Source: Streptomyces sp. Ru73 | GTDB lineage: Bacteria > Actinomycetota > Actinomycetes > Streptomycetales > Streptomycetaceae | Direction: 5' to 3' | Assembly (NCBI RefSeq): GCF_002920575.1 | Contig: NZ_PQSQ01000011.1 | Span: 1-64,000, forward strand | Length of the DNA: 64,000 nucleotides | In this document: positions 10,209-19,503 of the stretch, in pieces | How the letters are laid out: each line of letters starts with the position of its first letter | Numbering within the stretch: position 1 is the stretch's first letter | Translations under genes and position numbers: made by a program | The notes under the pieces: model-generated | Database searches by the model: none | The model's input: the letters and a program-made list of their open reading frames with translations, nothing else | Told to the model about the DNA's origin: nothing

Positions 10209-10373
10209 GTACGTCTCCTCCGTTGTGGGACAGGATGCGTGAGGCTAGCAGTCACGCGCATGACAACCGTCCCGTTCGCCTCACGCTCCACCTCCTGCGC
10301 CTCCGCCGCATGCACCCATTTGGTACCAGGCTTCCGAGAGATGGCTAAAGAGTTAGCAATGTCCGGAAATGGA

Positions 10374-10403
10374 TTGGCAGGGGCCCCACGAGAGTCCTAG
10401 CGT
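10374..10403 (+). promoter_or_regulatory. Candidate housekeeping promoter for the ATP-grasp gene
   Basis: TTGGCA (10374-10379) and TAGCGT (10398-10403) are separated by 18 bases, a fair match to Streptomyces vegetative promoters. The predicted start of transcription, near 10410, is about 40 bases before the GTG at 10451. The surrounding AT-richer patch (10330-10380) is unusual for this window and supports a promoter region. Confidence 0.4.
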
Positions 10404-10450
10404 CCTTTCGGGGCGCGGCCGGGGTGGGGCTGTGGCCATAGGGGGGATAC

Positions 10451-11704
10451 GTGGCACAAGCCAGCACGCGGTTCACGGTCGACCGGACCGTGCCGGGGCT
10501 CATCGTGAAGATCGGTGATTATCCGCTGCACCACGGCGGGGTGGGGGCGATCCGCAGCCTGGGACGGCTCGGCGTGCCCATGTACGCGATCACGGAGGAC
10601 AGATACACGCCGGCGGCGGCGTCGCGATACCTCCACGGGCGTTTCGTCTGGCCGACCACCGGACGTGAGGACCCGGAGCGGCTGGTCGACGGACTGCTGC
10701 GGATCGGCCGCCGGATCGGCCGCCCGTCGGTCCTGATACCGACCGACGAGGAGGCCGCCGTGCTGATCGCCGAGCACGCCGACGTGCTGGGCGACCGCTT
10801 CCTCTTCCCGCGCACCCCGCCGGGCCTCGCCCGCAGAGTGGCCAGCAAGCAGGGCCTGCACGAACTGTGCACCGAACACGGCGTCCCGTCCCCCCGGGCG
10901 GCCTTCCCGCGGACCCAGGCGGACATCGAGGAGTTCGCCGGGCGGGCCTGCTTCCCGGTCGTCGCCAAGAACCGCGAGGCGTTCCAGCGCCGCAGCCGGC
11001 CCGCGGTCAACGGCACCACGCGCATCGCGGACGCCGCGCACCTCCGGCACCTCGCCAGGGACTGGGGCCAGCAGCCCAGTGTGATCCTCCAGGAGTACCT
11101 CCCGCGCGAGGACGCGGAGGACTGGATCGTGCACGCGTACTTCGACGCGGACAGCGCGGCGCTGGCGATGTTCACCGGGGTCAAGGTCCGTTCCTGGCCG
11201 CCGCACGCCGGGATGACCGCCTGCGCGTACGTCGTGGACAACCCCGACCTCGCCGAGCTGAGCGCGCAGTTCATCAAGCGCATCGGCTTCAGCGGCATCG
11301 TCGACCTGGACTGGCGGTACGACCGGCGGGACCGCCGCTACAAGCTGCTGGACTTCAATCCGCGGATGGGCGCGCAGTTCCGGCTGTTCGAGAACGAGGC
11401 GGGGGTGGACGTCGTCCGCGCCCAGCACCTGGACCTGACCGGGCGCGCGGTCCCGGAGGCCGAGCAGCGGGACGGCCACCGCTTCGTCGTGGAGAACATC
11501 GACCTGCCCGCCTGGCTGGCCTACCGGCGCAGCGGCTACACCACGCCGCACGTGCCCGACCGGCCGCGCAGCACGGAGCTGGCCTGGCTGGCCGCCGACG
11601 ACATGAAGCCGTTCTTCACCATGCTCGCGCGGTTCGTCCGCCCGGGCGCCAAGCACCTCTGGCAGATGTGGCGCGGCCGGGCGGGCCGGCGCCACGACTG
11701 CTGA
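10451..11704 (+). CDS. ATP-grasp carboxylate-amine ligase-like protein
   Basis: The 417-residue protein looks like an ATP-grasp enzyme, a family that joins a carboxylate to an amine or thiol through an acyl phosphate. Residues ~18-110 form an N-terminal Rossmann-like domain (GGVGAIRSLGRLGVPMYAI). The ATP-grasp core contains the binding Lys in FPVVAKNREAFQRR, the hinge segment VILQEYLP and the metal-binding motif LLDFNPRMGAQFRLFENEAG near 298-317. The tail (~370-417) is basic and may touch the membrane. The GTG start follows a run of six G. It is closest in appearance to ligases annotated as D-aspartate ligase or carboxylate-amine ligase. The substrate is unknown. The flavoprotein gene 149 bases downstream is a likely partner. 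Confidence 0.82.
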   Translation: MAQASTRFTVDRTVPGLIVKIGDYPLHHGGVGAIRSLGRLGVPMYAITEDRYTPAAASRYLHGRFVWPTTGREDPERLVDGLLRIGRRIGRPSVLIPTDEEAAVLIAEHADVLGDRFLFPRTPPGLARRVASKQGLHELCTEHGVPSPRAAFPRTQADIEEFAGRACFPVVAKNREAFQRRSRPAVNGTTRIADAAHLRHLARDWGQQPSVILQEYLPREDAEDWIVHAYFDADSAALAMFTGVKVRSWPPHAGMTACAYVVDNPDLAELSAQFIKRIGFSGIVDLDWRYDRRDRRYKLLDFNPRMGAQFRLFENEAGVDVVRAQHLDLTGRAVPEAEQRDGHRFVVENIDLPAWLAYRRSGYTTPHVPDRPRSTELAWLAADDMKPFFTMLARFVRPGAKHLWQMWRGRAGRRHDC

Positions 11705-11853
11705 GCCGCGGTGCCCGCACCGCTCCACCGGACCGCACGGCCCGCCGCCCCGATCCCGCAGCTCACGGCTTCCGGGCGGCACGGCCGCGCATCCTGTCCG
11801 GCCCTTCGTACACAGCACGACGCATCAGCAGCACCCTGGGGAGGGAAACCCGA

Positions 11854-13053
11854 GTGAACACTCCGGTAGCAGTCATCGGCGCAGGCCCCTTCGGCCTGTC
11901 CACCGCCGCCCACCTCCGCGCACGCGGCATACCCGTACGGACCTTCGGCCGCCCGATGGTGAGCTGGAGCGCGCACATGCCGGCCGGGATGCTGCTCAAG
12001 TCCACGCCGGCGGCCTCCAGCATCGACACCCCGCAGCCCGGCCACACGCTGGTCGACTACTGCGCTGCCGCGGGGGAGCGGCGGTACGAGTCGGACTGGG
12101 ACATCATCCCGGTGGAGACCTTCGTCCGGTACGGGCAGTGGTTCCAGCAGCGGCAGGTGCCGGACCTGGAGGAGGTCCGGGTGGTCTCCGTCGACCGGCA
12201 CCGGGGCGGCTTCGAGCTGAAGCTGGACAGCGGCGAGCAGTTCGCGGCGCGCGCGGTGGTCGTGGCGACCGGGCTCACCGGCTTCGCGTACCTGCCGCCG
12301 GAGCTGGCGGACGCCGTACCGGATGGACCGTCCCCCACTGGGCCCATCTCGCACAGCTCCCAGCACGCCGACCTGTCCGGCTTCGCCGGCCGGCAGGTCG
12401 TGGTCGTGGGGGCCGGGCAGTCGGCGCTGGAGAGCGCGGTGCTGCTCGCGGAGGCCGGCGCCGACGTACGCGTGGTGGCCAGGGGCCGGCAGGCCGTCGG
12501 CTTCGGCGCGCCCCCGGACCGGCAGCCGAAGCTGCGCCCCGAGACGCCGTTCGGCAACGCCTGGTCGCTGTACGCCTTCTCGTACCACGCGGACGGTTTC
12601 CGCTACCTGCCGGCGCCGGCCCGGCAGCTCCTGGTCAAGCGGGTGCTGGGGCCGCTGGGCGCCTGGTGGCTGCGGGACCGGTTCGTCGGCCGGGTGCAGG
12701 TGACGGCGGGGCGGCGGATCGTCCGGGCCCGGGTCGAGGACGGCCGCGCGGTGCTGTCGCTGCGCGGCGACGACGGGTACGACGGCGAGCTGTCCGCCGA
12801 CCACGTGCTCGCGGCCACCGGCTACCGGGTGGACCTCGGCGCGCTGGACTTCCTCGGCCAGGGGCTGCGGACGGAGCTGGCGGTGGGCGCCGGCGGGCCG
12901 CGGCTGGGCGCCGGGTTCGAGTCGTCGGTGCCGGGGCTGTACTTCACGGGGCTGCCGGCGGCGGCGAGCTACGGCCCGGTGATGCGGTTCGTGTGCGGCA
13001 CGGAGTTCGCCTCCCCGAGGCTCGCCGGGTCCCTCGCGCGGACGCGCGGCTGA
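11854..13053 (+). CDS. FAD-dependent oxidoreductase / flavin monooxygenase-like protein
   Basis: This 399-residue protein has two dinucleotide-binding motifs: GAGPFGLS at residues 9-16 for FAD, and GAGQSALESA at 186-195 for NAD(P)H. A C-terminal LAATGYRVDL segment is typical of N-hydroxylating and flavin-containing monooxygenases. GTG at 11854 is chosen because of the GGGAGGG site 7 bases upstream and because FAD-binding proteins start just before the Gly motif; the frame is open upstream to 10867, but only as a shadow of the preceding gene. The substrate is not recognised. Its position after the ATP-grasp gene in the same direction suggests a two-step modification of a small molecule (inference). 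Confidence 0.82.
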   Translation: MNTPVAVIGAGPFGLSTAAHLRARGIPVRTFGRPMVSWSAHMPAGMLLKSTPAASSIDTPQPGHTLVDYCAAAGERRYESDWDIIPVETFVRYGQWFQQRQVPDLEEVRVVSVDRHRGGFELKLDSGEQFAARAVVVATGLTGFAYLPPELADAVPDGPSPTGPISHSSQHADLSGFAGRQVVVVGAGQSALESAVLLAEAGADVRVVARGRQAVGFGAPPDRQPKLRPETPFGNAWSLYAFSYHADGFRYLPAPARQLLVKRVLGPLGAWWLRDRFVGRVQVTAGRRIVRARVEDGRAVLSLRGDDGYDGELSADHVLAATGYRVDLGALDFLGQGLRTELAVGAGGPRLGAGFESSVPGLYFTGLPAAASYGPVMRFVCGTEFASPRLAGSLARTRG

Positions 13054-13101
13054 CGCGCGTCCCCGGGCCCCGTACGGTACTGCGGGCGTACGGGGCCCGG
13101 G
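13040..13101. terminator. Double hairpin between convergent genes
   Basis: Two inverted repeats lie in tandem. The first is a 9-bp stem (GGACGCGCG with CGCGCGTCC) that folds across the flavoprotein stop codon. The second is a perfect 15-bp stem (13062-13076 with 13087-13101) with a 10-base loop. It lies between the flavoprotein gene and the minus-strand hydrolase gene ending at 13112, so it can stop transcription from both sides. Confidence 0.75.
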
Positions 13102-13111
13102 CGGGCGCGGC

Positions 13112-15109
13112 TCAGACCGCCGTGCGCGGAATCCGGCGCTCCCAGCTGCGGCGGAAGACCTCCTCCTCGCCGTCGTGGCACACGACCTCGTTCACCGTGA
13201 CGAAGTCGCCGCCGTCCGTGGTGATCTCCGAGCGGGTCCGGACCCGGGCGTCCCAGCCCAGGTCCGGCCGGTGCAGCCGGATCGACCAGTCCGAGCGGGT
13301 CGCGGCGCTCTCCGGGTCGGCGCTGTCGATGCGGTACGTCTCCAGCGCGTCCTCGGTGAACTCCAGCCCGTCCGGGTAGATCCGGGTGCCGCCGTACCGG
13401 GGGTCGACCTCCAGCGTCCAGGTGCCGGCCGCGACGTCCCTGATCACCTTGCGCTCGGGGCGCTGCTCGCCGGCCTCGGGGAAGACCACGCCCAGCGGCG
13501 CCGACTGCTCGGGTGCCTCGAAGGAGATCTCCGGCTCGTCGGCGCGCGGGGCGCGGACGGGCAGCTCGATGGAGCTGGCGGCCGGGTCGACCGTCCAGCC
13601 CGCCTCGCTGCCCGCGTGCGGCCAGATCCACGGCCAGTACGCGGAGGAGAGCGCGACGCGGATGCGGTGCCCGGCGGGGAAGGCGTGCCCGATGCCGTTC
13701 AGCTCGAAGGTCACGTCCTCGGTGGTGCCGGGCATCCACGCGACGGGCCGGTCCCGGCCGTGCCGCGTGAGCAGGTTGAGCACACCGCGGGTGACCAGCG
13801 TGGACGAGCCGTCCGGGGCCACGTCGCAGATGCGCGCGATGACCTGGCCGCGCGGCACCTCGCAGGTCAGCCGCAGGGTGACCCGCGGCCGGCCCAGGAT
13901 CTCCACCCGCTCGGTCAGCTCCGGCAGGTCGAAGCAGACCGAGCGGCCGTCCTCCTCGCGCTGGTCGGGCGGCAGGTCGGCGTCGTTGCCGAACGGGAAG
14001 TAGCGGCCCGCGTCGACGCCGGTGTGCTGCGGCGAGCGGACCAGCAGCGGCCGGTCGCCGGGCAGCGTGTGCGCCGTCGGGGTGACGTGCGGGGAGGGCC
14101 AGGCCGGGTCGCCGACCCAGCGGCCCGGCAGCTCGTCGTAGACGGTGGCCGGCGGGTGCGACTCGCTGATCCAGGAGCGCAGCAGCGGATCGTCCTCGAC
14201 GCCGCGGTCCTCGCCCTTGAGCCAGTGGTCCCACCAGCGCAGCGTCTCCTGGAGGAAGCCGATCGCGGGGCCCGGGGGCAGGCCGCGGTCGGGGTACTGG
14301 TGCGACCAGGGCCCGATGATGCCGCGTACGGGCGCGTCGAGGTGCTCGGCCAGGCGCAGCACGGTGTCGCGGTACGGGTCGTGCCAGCCGCCGACCGCGA
14401 GCACCGCCGCCTTGACCGCTGAGTAGTCCTCGCAGACGCTGCCGTGCCGCCAGTACGCGTCCCGGGACTGGTGGCCCAGCCAGGTGTGCAGGAAGGGCTC
14501 GACGGCCGCCAGGCGCTCGGTCCACTGCGCGCGCCAGCCCTCGTCGACCTGCGCCGGGTCCGGCGGCCTGGACACGAAGGCGAGCATCGTCGCGGCCCAG
14601 GCGTGCATGTCGACGGCGAGCAGCGAGCCGCCCATGTAGTGCACGTCGTTGTCGAACCGGTCGTCGGCCGAGCAGACGGTGACGACCGCCTTCAGCGCCT
14701 CGGGCGCGCGGGCGGCCAGCTGCAGGCTGTTGAAGCCGCCCCAGGAGATGCCGAACATGCCGACCTTGCCGGAGCACCACGGCTGCGCGGCCAGCCACTC
14801 GATGACGGCCACGCCGTCCGCGAGCTCGGTCTCGGAGTACTCGTCCGTGGGCAGCCCGCCGGAGTTGCCGTGCCCGCGGACGTCGACGCGTACGGAGGCG
14901 TAGCCGTGGCCCGCGTAGTACGGGTGGCGCTGGGCGTCGCGCGGCGCGGTCCAGTCGCTGAGCCGGTACGGCAGGTATTCGAGCAGGGCGGGCACGGGCT
15001 CCGTGCCGTACGGGCGCCAGACCCGGGCGTACAGCTGCGTGCCGTCCGGGAGGGGGATGCGGACGTCCTCCTGGAACGTCCGGTGCGGGAAGTCGGTCCG
15101 GATGTGCAT
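13112..15109 (-). CDS. CocE/NonD family alpha/beta hydrolase (X-Pro dipeptidyl-peptidase-like)
   Basis: The 665-residue protein is an S15/CocE-type serine hydrolase. The nucleophile elbow GISWGG lies near residue 115. An acid segment is visible in VGGWHDPYRD and the active-site His is in IIGPWSHQYPDRG. The second half is the jelly-roll PepX C-terminal domain, ending in IRLHRPDLGWD... strands. I take ATG at 15109; an in-frame TTG at 15121 is only six bases after the transporter stop and is an alternative. No signal peptide is seen, so it is cytoplasmic. It is co-transcribed with the peptide-type transporter upstream, which fits cleavage of imported peptides or esters. Members also include cocaine and antibiotic esterases, so the substrate is uncertain. 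Confidence 0.85.
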   Translation of the reverse strand: MHIRTDFPHRTFQEDVRIPLPDGTQLYARVWRPYGTEPVPALLEYLPYRLSDWTAPRDAQRHPYYAGHGYASVRVDVRGHGNSGGLPTDEYSETELADGVAVIEWLAAQPWCSGKVGMFGISWGGFNSLQLAARAPEALKAVVTVCSADDRFDNDVHYMGGSLLAVDMHAWAATMLAFVSRPPDPAQVDEGWRAQWTERLAAVEPFLHTWLGHQSRDAYWRHGSVCEDYSAVKAAVLAVGGWHDPYRDTVLRLAEHLDAPVRGIIGPWSHQYPDRGLPPGPAIGFLQETLRWWDHWLKGEDRGVEDDPLLRSWISESHPPATVYDELPGRWVGDPAWPSPHVTPTAHTLPGDRPLLVRSPQHTGVDAGRYFPFGNDADLPPDQREEDGRSVCFDLPELTERVEILGRPRVTLRLTCEVPRGQVIARICDVAPDGSSTLVTRGVLNLLTRHGRDRPVAWMPGTTEDVTFELNGIGHAFPAGHRIRVALSSAYWPWIWPHAGSEAGWTVDPAASSIELPVRAPRADEPEISFEAPEQSAPLGVVFPEAGEQRPERKVIRDVAAGTWTLEVDPRYGGTRIYPDGLEFTEDALETYRIDSADPESAATRSDWSIRLHRPDLGWDARVRTRSEITTDGGDFVTVNEVVCHDGEEEVFRRSWERRIPRTAV

Positions 15110-15127
15110 GGACGGGTCCAATGAGCG

Positions 15128-16600
15128 TTAGTGGACGGGATGCATGGTGCGGCGCAGCCAGGGCCCGGCGGCGATCACCGCGAGGCCCGTGACGACCGCG
15201 ACGGCGCCGTTGAGGCCGAAGTACAGGTCGTTCGGGATCTCCCCGAAGAACTTCACCACCTGGGCCTGGACGCCGTTGGCCAGCGCGAGCGAGAGGAACC
15301 ACAGGGCCATCGTCTGGCTGGCGAAGGCGGCGGGCGCGAGCTTGGTCGTCGCGGACATGCCGGTGGTCTCCAGCAGGATGTCGCCGAGGCCGAGCAGCAC
15401 GAAGGAGAGCAGGATCCACCAGGCGGCCATCTTCCAGTCGCCCGTCCGCCCGTGCGTGGCGGGGACCATCACGAGGAAGGACAGGCCGCCCAGGAGCACA
15501 CCGTACGCGATCTTGTGCGAGGCGTGCGGCTGGCGCCGGCCGAGCCGGACCCAGACGGCCGCGACGACCGGCGCGAGCAGCACCTCGGCGCCGCCCAGCA
15601 CCGAGCCGTACCAGGTCGAGGGGAACTCCCAGCCCAGCACCTCGGTGTCGGCATGGCTCGCGGCCAGCAGCGTCATGGTCGAGTACGACTGGAAGAGGAC
15701 GAAGTTGAAGACCACGGAGGCGGCGAAGAGCACCAGGTAGGGGCGGAGCCGGCCGCGCTCGGCGGGGTCGACCCGGGGGCTGCGGAACATCACCACGAAG
15801 TACGCGACCGGGGCGAGCACCGATATCACCGTCAGGACGTCCACGGTGCGGTCCATGGTCAGCCACCCCGCCAGGGCGAGGCCCGTGGCCGCGGCGGCGG
15901 CCAGGACGCAGCCGCCGGCGATCAGCCGGGCGGTGCGGCGCATCGCCGCACGCGGCAGCGCGTACTCCGCTGCGTGCTTGCGGCCGGCGAGCCCCTTGCG
16001 GCCAGCGACGTACTGGACCAGGCCCAGCGTCATGCCGACCGCGGCGGCCGAGAAGCCCCAGTGCCAGCCCTGCTTCTGGCCCAGCCAGCCGATGACCAGC
16101 GGGGCGAGGAAGGCCCCGGTGTTGATGCCCATGTAGTACAGCGCGAAGCCCGCGTCCCGGCGCTCGTCCTCGGTGGCGTAGAGCTTGCCGACCATGGTCG
16201 AGACGTTCGGCTTCAGCAGACCCGTGCCCGCGATGATCAGTCCCAGGCCCACCCAGGTCATGGCCGCGGTGGGCACCGCCATGGAGTAGTGGCCGCAGGC
16301 GATGAGGACGCCGCCCCACAGCACCGCGCGGTAGGAGCCGAGCATCCGGTCCGCGAGCCAGCCGCCGGCCACCGAGACCAGGTAGACCAGGGTGCCGTAG
16401 GCGGCGGTGACGGACGCCGCGGTGTTCTCCGCCATGCCCAGGCCGCCGTGCGCGACGGTGTCGGCGAAGTACAGGACGAGGATGGCCTGCATGCCGAGGA
16501 AGGAGAACCGCTCCCAGACCTCCAGACCGGAGAGGGTCAGCAGCCCGCGGGGGTGGCCGAGGAAGGAACGGTCGTCGCGCGGCTGCGGTGGTCCGGACAC
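15128..16600 (-). CDS. POT/PTR2 family proton-dependent oligopeptide transporter
   Basis: The 490-residue protein has about 14 hydrophobic helices and the POT signature ExxERF in the first helix (LEVWERFSFLGMQAILVLYF). Further conserved stretches are GLGLIIAGTGLLKPNVSTMVG near 130-150 and GINTGAFLAPLVIGWLG near 168-185. The family imports di- and tripeptides with protons. GTG at 16600 is chosen because AGGAG lies 6 bases upstream; the frame is open 21 codons further but lacks a ribosome site. The hydrolase gene follows with at most 18 bases between, forming a peptide uptake and cleavage operon. A divergent promoter region (16601-16847) separates it from the polyprenyl synthase gene. Confidence 0.88.
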   Translation of the reverse strand: MSGPPQPRDDRSFLGHPRGLLTLSGLEVWERFSFLGMQAILVLYFADTVAHGGLGMAENTAASVTAAYGTLVYLVSVAGGWLADRMLGSYRAVLWGGVLIACGHYSMAVPTAAMTWVGLGLIIAGTGLLKPNVSTMVGKLYATEDERRDAGFALYYMGINTGAFLAPLVIGWLGQKQGWHWGFSAAAVGMTLGLVQYVAGRKGLAGRKHAAEYALPRAAMRRTARLIAGGCVLAAAAATGLALAGWLTMDRTVDVLTVISVLAPVAYFVVMFRSPRVDPAERGRLRPYLVLFAASVVFNFVLFQSYSTMTLLAASHADTEVLGWEFPSTWYGSVLGGAEVLLAPVVAAVWVRLGRRQPHASHKIAYGVLLGGLSFLVMVPATHGRTGDWKMAAWWILLSFVLLGLGDILLETTGMSATTKLAPAAFASQTMALWFLSLALANGVQAQVVKFFGEIPNDLYFGLNGAVAVVTGLAVIAAGPWLRRTMHPVH

Positions 16601-16847
16601 GGATGTGACTCCTGAGGCAGGCGGGAATGAGCTTGCTACTGCTGTCCGTTCCTCCGCGTGCAAAACCCACGACGGTGGGTGATCAAGAACATACCGGGCC
16701 GGGTGGCGCGCGGTCCGCCGGCCGCCCTGACCATGGAGACGGGCAGGCGCTCACGGTGATCGAACTGGGACCGGATACGCTGGCCAATGGTGGAGACAGC
16801 GACAGATCGACAATCCGTTTGATCGTCAGCAGACAGGAGTAACCCTC

Positions 16848-17861
16848 GTGACCGTCGTCGGGCCCTTCGGGCTGAGCGTGCGGGACCAGGCTCTTGAGGC
16901 CGATGTCCAGGCCGGGTTGGCGGCTGTCGAGGAGGGCCTGCTGGAGGCCACCAAGAGCGACGTGCCGTTCATCACCGACGCCGCACAGCATCTCGTCCGC
17001 GCAGGTGGCAAGCGCTTCCGGCCGCTGCTGGGCATGCTCGCCGCGCAATTCGGCGACCCGCACGCGCCGGGCGTCGTGCCCTCGGCCGTGGTGGTGGAGC
17101 TGACGCACCTGGCGACGCTGTACCACGACGACGTCATGGACGAGGCCGCCGTGCGCCGCGGCGTGCCCAGCGCCAACGCCCGCTGGGACAACTCCGTCGC
17201 GGTCCTCACCGGCGACTTCCTCTTCGCGCGCGCCTCGCACATGCTGGCCGACCTCGGTCCCGAGGCGGTCCGCATCCAGGCCGAGGCGTTCGAGCGCCTG
17301 GTGACCGGCCAGATCCTGGAGACCGCCGGGCCCCGCGACGGCCGCGACCCGATCGAGCACTACCTCGACGTCCTGGCCGGCAAGACCGGTTCGCTGATCG
17401 CCGTCGCCTGCCGCTTCGGCGCGATGATGGCCGGCGCCGAGGAGTCCACGGTCAACATCCTCACCCAGTACGGCGAGCGGCTGGGCACCGCCTTCCAGCT
17501 CGCCGACGACGTGCTGGACATCGCCAGCGACTCCCACGAGTCCGGCAAGACCCCCGGCACCGACCTGCGCGAGGGCATCCCGACCCTGCCGGTCCTGCAC
17601 CTCCGGGCGCTCGCCGCCTCCGAGCACGCCACCGACGCCGACCGCGCGCTGGCCGCCCTGCTGGAGGAGGACCTCACCGACGACGCCCGGCACGCCGAGG
17701 CGCTGGCCGGACTGCGCGCCCACCCCGCGCTGGAGCAGGCCCGCCGCGACACCGTCCGGTACGCCCAGGAGGCCCGCGCCTCGCTGGCGCCGCTGACGGA
17801 GTGCCCGGCGAAGACGGCCCTGCAGGAGCTGTGCGACGCGGTGGTGCACCGGGCGGGCTGA
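16848..17861 (+). CDS. Long-chain polyprenyl diphosphate synthase
   Basis: This trans-isoprenyl diphosphate synthase has both aspartate-rich motifs: DDVMDEAAVRRG (residues ~98-109), which binds the allylic diphosphate, and the second one near DDVLD (~222-226), followed by GKTPGTDLREG. Length (337) and motif context fit the octaprenyl/nonaprenyl class that makes the side chain of menaquinone, the quinone used by both complex I operons in this window. Small residues before the first motif would be needed to predict chain length with confidence. GTG 16848 has CAGGAG 9 bases upstream. Its 3' end is repeated in tandem beyond the stop (see the repeat at 17848). Confidence 0.88.
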   Translation: MTVVGPFGLSVRDQALEADVQAGLAAVEEGLLEATKSDVPFITDAAQHLVRAGGKRFRPLLGMLAAQFGDPHAPGVVPSAVVVELTHLATLYHDDVMDEAAVRRGVPSANARWDNSVAVLTGDFLFARASHMLADLGPEAVRIQAEAFERLVTGQILETAGPRDGRDPIEHYLDVLAGKTGSLIAVACRFGAMMAGAEESTVNILTQYGERLGTAFQLADDVLDIASDSHESGKTPGTDLREGIPTLPVLHLRALAASEHATDADRALAALLEEDLTDDARHAEALAGLRAHPALEQARRDTVRYAQEARASLAPLTECPAKTALQELCDAVVHRAG

Positions 17862-17930
17862 GCCTCCCCCGCGTACCCGGGCGGGCTGAGCCCCCCGCGT
17901 ACCCGGGCGGGCTGAGCGCCCCTCCGCGTA
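17848..17930. repeat. Tandem repeat of the gene end, three copies including the stop codon
   Basis: The segment around the TGA at 17859-17861 (CGGGCGGGCTGAGC plus a CCCGCGTAC arm) recurs with TGA at 17887-17889 and 17913-17915, giving spacings of 28 and 26 bases. A decayed fourth arm (CCGGCCGGGCC) follows. It is noncoding after the first stop. Confidence 0.85.
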
Positions 17931-18140
17931 TCCGGCCGGGCCGGCCTCCCTCGGGGGCAGTTCCTCAGGGGCGGTCTCATCCTTCAGCAGTACACCGTTC
18001 CAGCCCCGGGGCTGACGCTTTGTGATGGCGGATTTGGTGGCATTGACACCACCACGCCACGGCGGGGCGGGCCACAATGAGCCCGAGGTGTGGACGAGTG
18101 CGTCGCGTTGAGACCGCCGCCTACGACGGAGGTAGAGCAC

Positions 18141-19421
18141 ATGCCACGGAACGAAGCGACACGGGTCACCGGCGAATGGGACGACGAAGGGAACCGGACG
18201 CGCCGCCGCAAGGCCGTCCGGTACGGCGTCCCGGTCGCGGTGGCGGGGGTGGCGGCGGCGACGGTCGGGCTCGTCCCGGCGTTCGCCGGATCCGGTGATC
18301 CCGATCTTCCCGAGATATCCGCACAGCAGCTGATCGCCAAGATGGCGGCGTCGGACGTGCAGCAGCTGTCCGGCACGGTACGGATCAGCACCGACCTGGG
18401 CCTGCCGGAGCTGCCCGGCGGGGCGGGCGCCGGCGCGTTCGGCGGCGGCCAGGGCAAGGGCGGCGGCTCCGCCGACCCCCAGGACAAGCTGATGGAGCTG
18501 GCCTCCGGCACGCACACGCTGCGGGTGGCCGCCGACGGACCCGACCGGCAGCGGGTCTCCCTCATCGACAAGGCCGCCGAGTACAGCCTGGTACGCAACG
18601 GCGCCAAGGTATGGGCGTACGACAGCGGCAGCAACACCGCCTTCCGCGCCACCGGCCCGCAGGCGGGCGACGCGAAGAAGGGCGAGCGCCGCTCCGGGCC
18701 GCCGGCGGACATGGCCGACCTGACCCCGAAGGAGCTGGCCGAGCACGTGCTCGACGCGGCCGGCGACACCACCTCGGTGACCGTCGACGGCACCGCCAAG
18801 GTCGCCGGGCGGGACGCCTACCAGCTGCTGATCAAGCCCAAGCAGGCCGGCTCCACGGTCGGGTCCGTCCGCGTCGCGGTGGACGCGCGGAACGGCGTAC
18901 CGCTGCGGTTCACGCTGGCCCCGAAGAGCGGCGGCGCGCCGGTCATCGAAGCGGGCTTCGCCTCGGTCGACTTCGCCAAGCCCGCTGCGGACACCTTCGC
19001 CTTCCGCCCGCCGGCCGGTGCGAAGATCGTCGACGGTGACGAGGTCCGTACGCAGCACCACGGCAAGGCCGAGAACCGGCCGAACAAGCTGCCCGGCGGG
19101 CTGCCGCAGGGCCTCGCCGGGATGCGGTCCGGTGACTCCGGCGGCATGGACGTCATCGGCCACGGCTGGACCGCCATCGCGAAGATCGACGGCGGCGGCC
19201 GGAGCGCGGAAGCGGGCCGGAAGGGCGAAGCGGCGGGCGCCCGGAGCGCCGACGCCGCCAAGTTCCTCGACTCCATGGGCGAGAAGGTGACCGGCGACTT
19301 CGGCTCCGGCCACGTCTTCAGCACGCGTCTGGTCAACGCCCTGGTGACGGACGACGGCACGGTCTACGCCGGCGCCGTCGACCGGCAGACGCTGGTCAAG
19401 GCGGCCAACGCGGCGAAGTGA
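18141..19421 (+). CDS. Exported LolA-like protein
   Basis: The 426-residue product has a basic N-terminus (RRRKAVRYG) and a hydrophobic segment at ~28-50 ending in AFAGS, consistent with a signal peptide or membrane anchor. The rest resembles LolA/DUF2092-type lipid-binding beta-sandwich proteins of Gram-positive bacteria: repeated strands such as VSLIDKAAEYSLVRNGAKVW and AYQLLIKPKQAGSTVG. ATG 18141 is preceded by GGAGGT; earlier in-frame codons lack a site. It is followed in the same direction by an ABC transporter pair, so a role in moving or sensing lipids at the membrane is possible (inference). A Gly-rich insert lies near residues 90-115. Confidence 0.75.
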   Translation: MPRNEATRVTGEWDDEGNRTRRRKAVRYGVPVAVAGVAAATVGLVPAFAGSGDPDLPEISAQQLIAKMAASDVQQLSGTVRISTDLGLPELPGGAGAGAFGGGQGKGGGSADPQDKLMELASGTHTLRVAADGPDRQRVSLIDKAAEYSLVRNGAKVWAYDSGSNTAFRATGPQAGDAKKGERRSGPPADMADLTPKELAEHVLDAAGDTTSVTVDGTAKVAGRDAYQLLIKPKQAGSTVGSVRVAVDARNGVPLRFTLAPKSGGAPVIEAGFASVDFAKPAADTFAFRPPAGAKIVDGDEVRTQHHGKAENRPNKLPGGLPQGLAGMRSGDSGGMDVIGHGWTAIAKIDGGGRSAEAGRKGEAAGARSADAAKFLDSMGEKVTGDFGSGHVFSTRLVNALVTDDGTVYAGAVDRQTLVKAANAAK

Positions 19422-19503
19422 CCGCGACCGGCAGGCCGTACGGGTGCGGTCGCCGCGGCGCGCGGCGGCCGCACCGGCGGCCCGGCTCACAGTGGGGGAG
19501 TGC

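Noticed and set aside
13040..13062. The stop-codon hairpin of the flavoprotein gene considered as another gene-end tandem repeat
   Set aside because: It is an inverted repeat, not a direct one, and is explained as part of a terminator.
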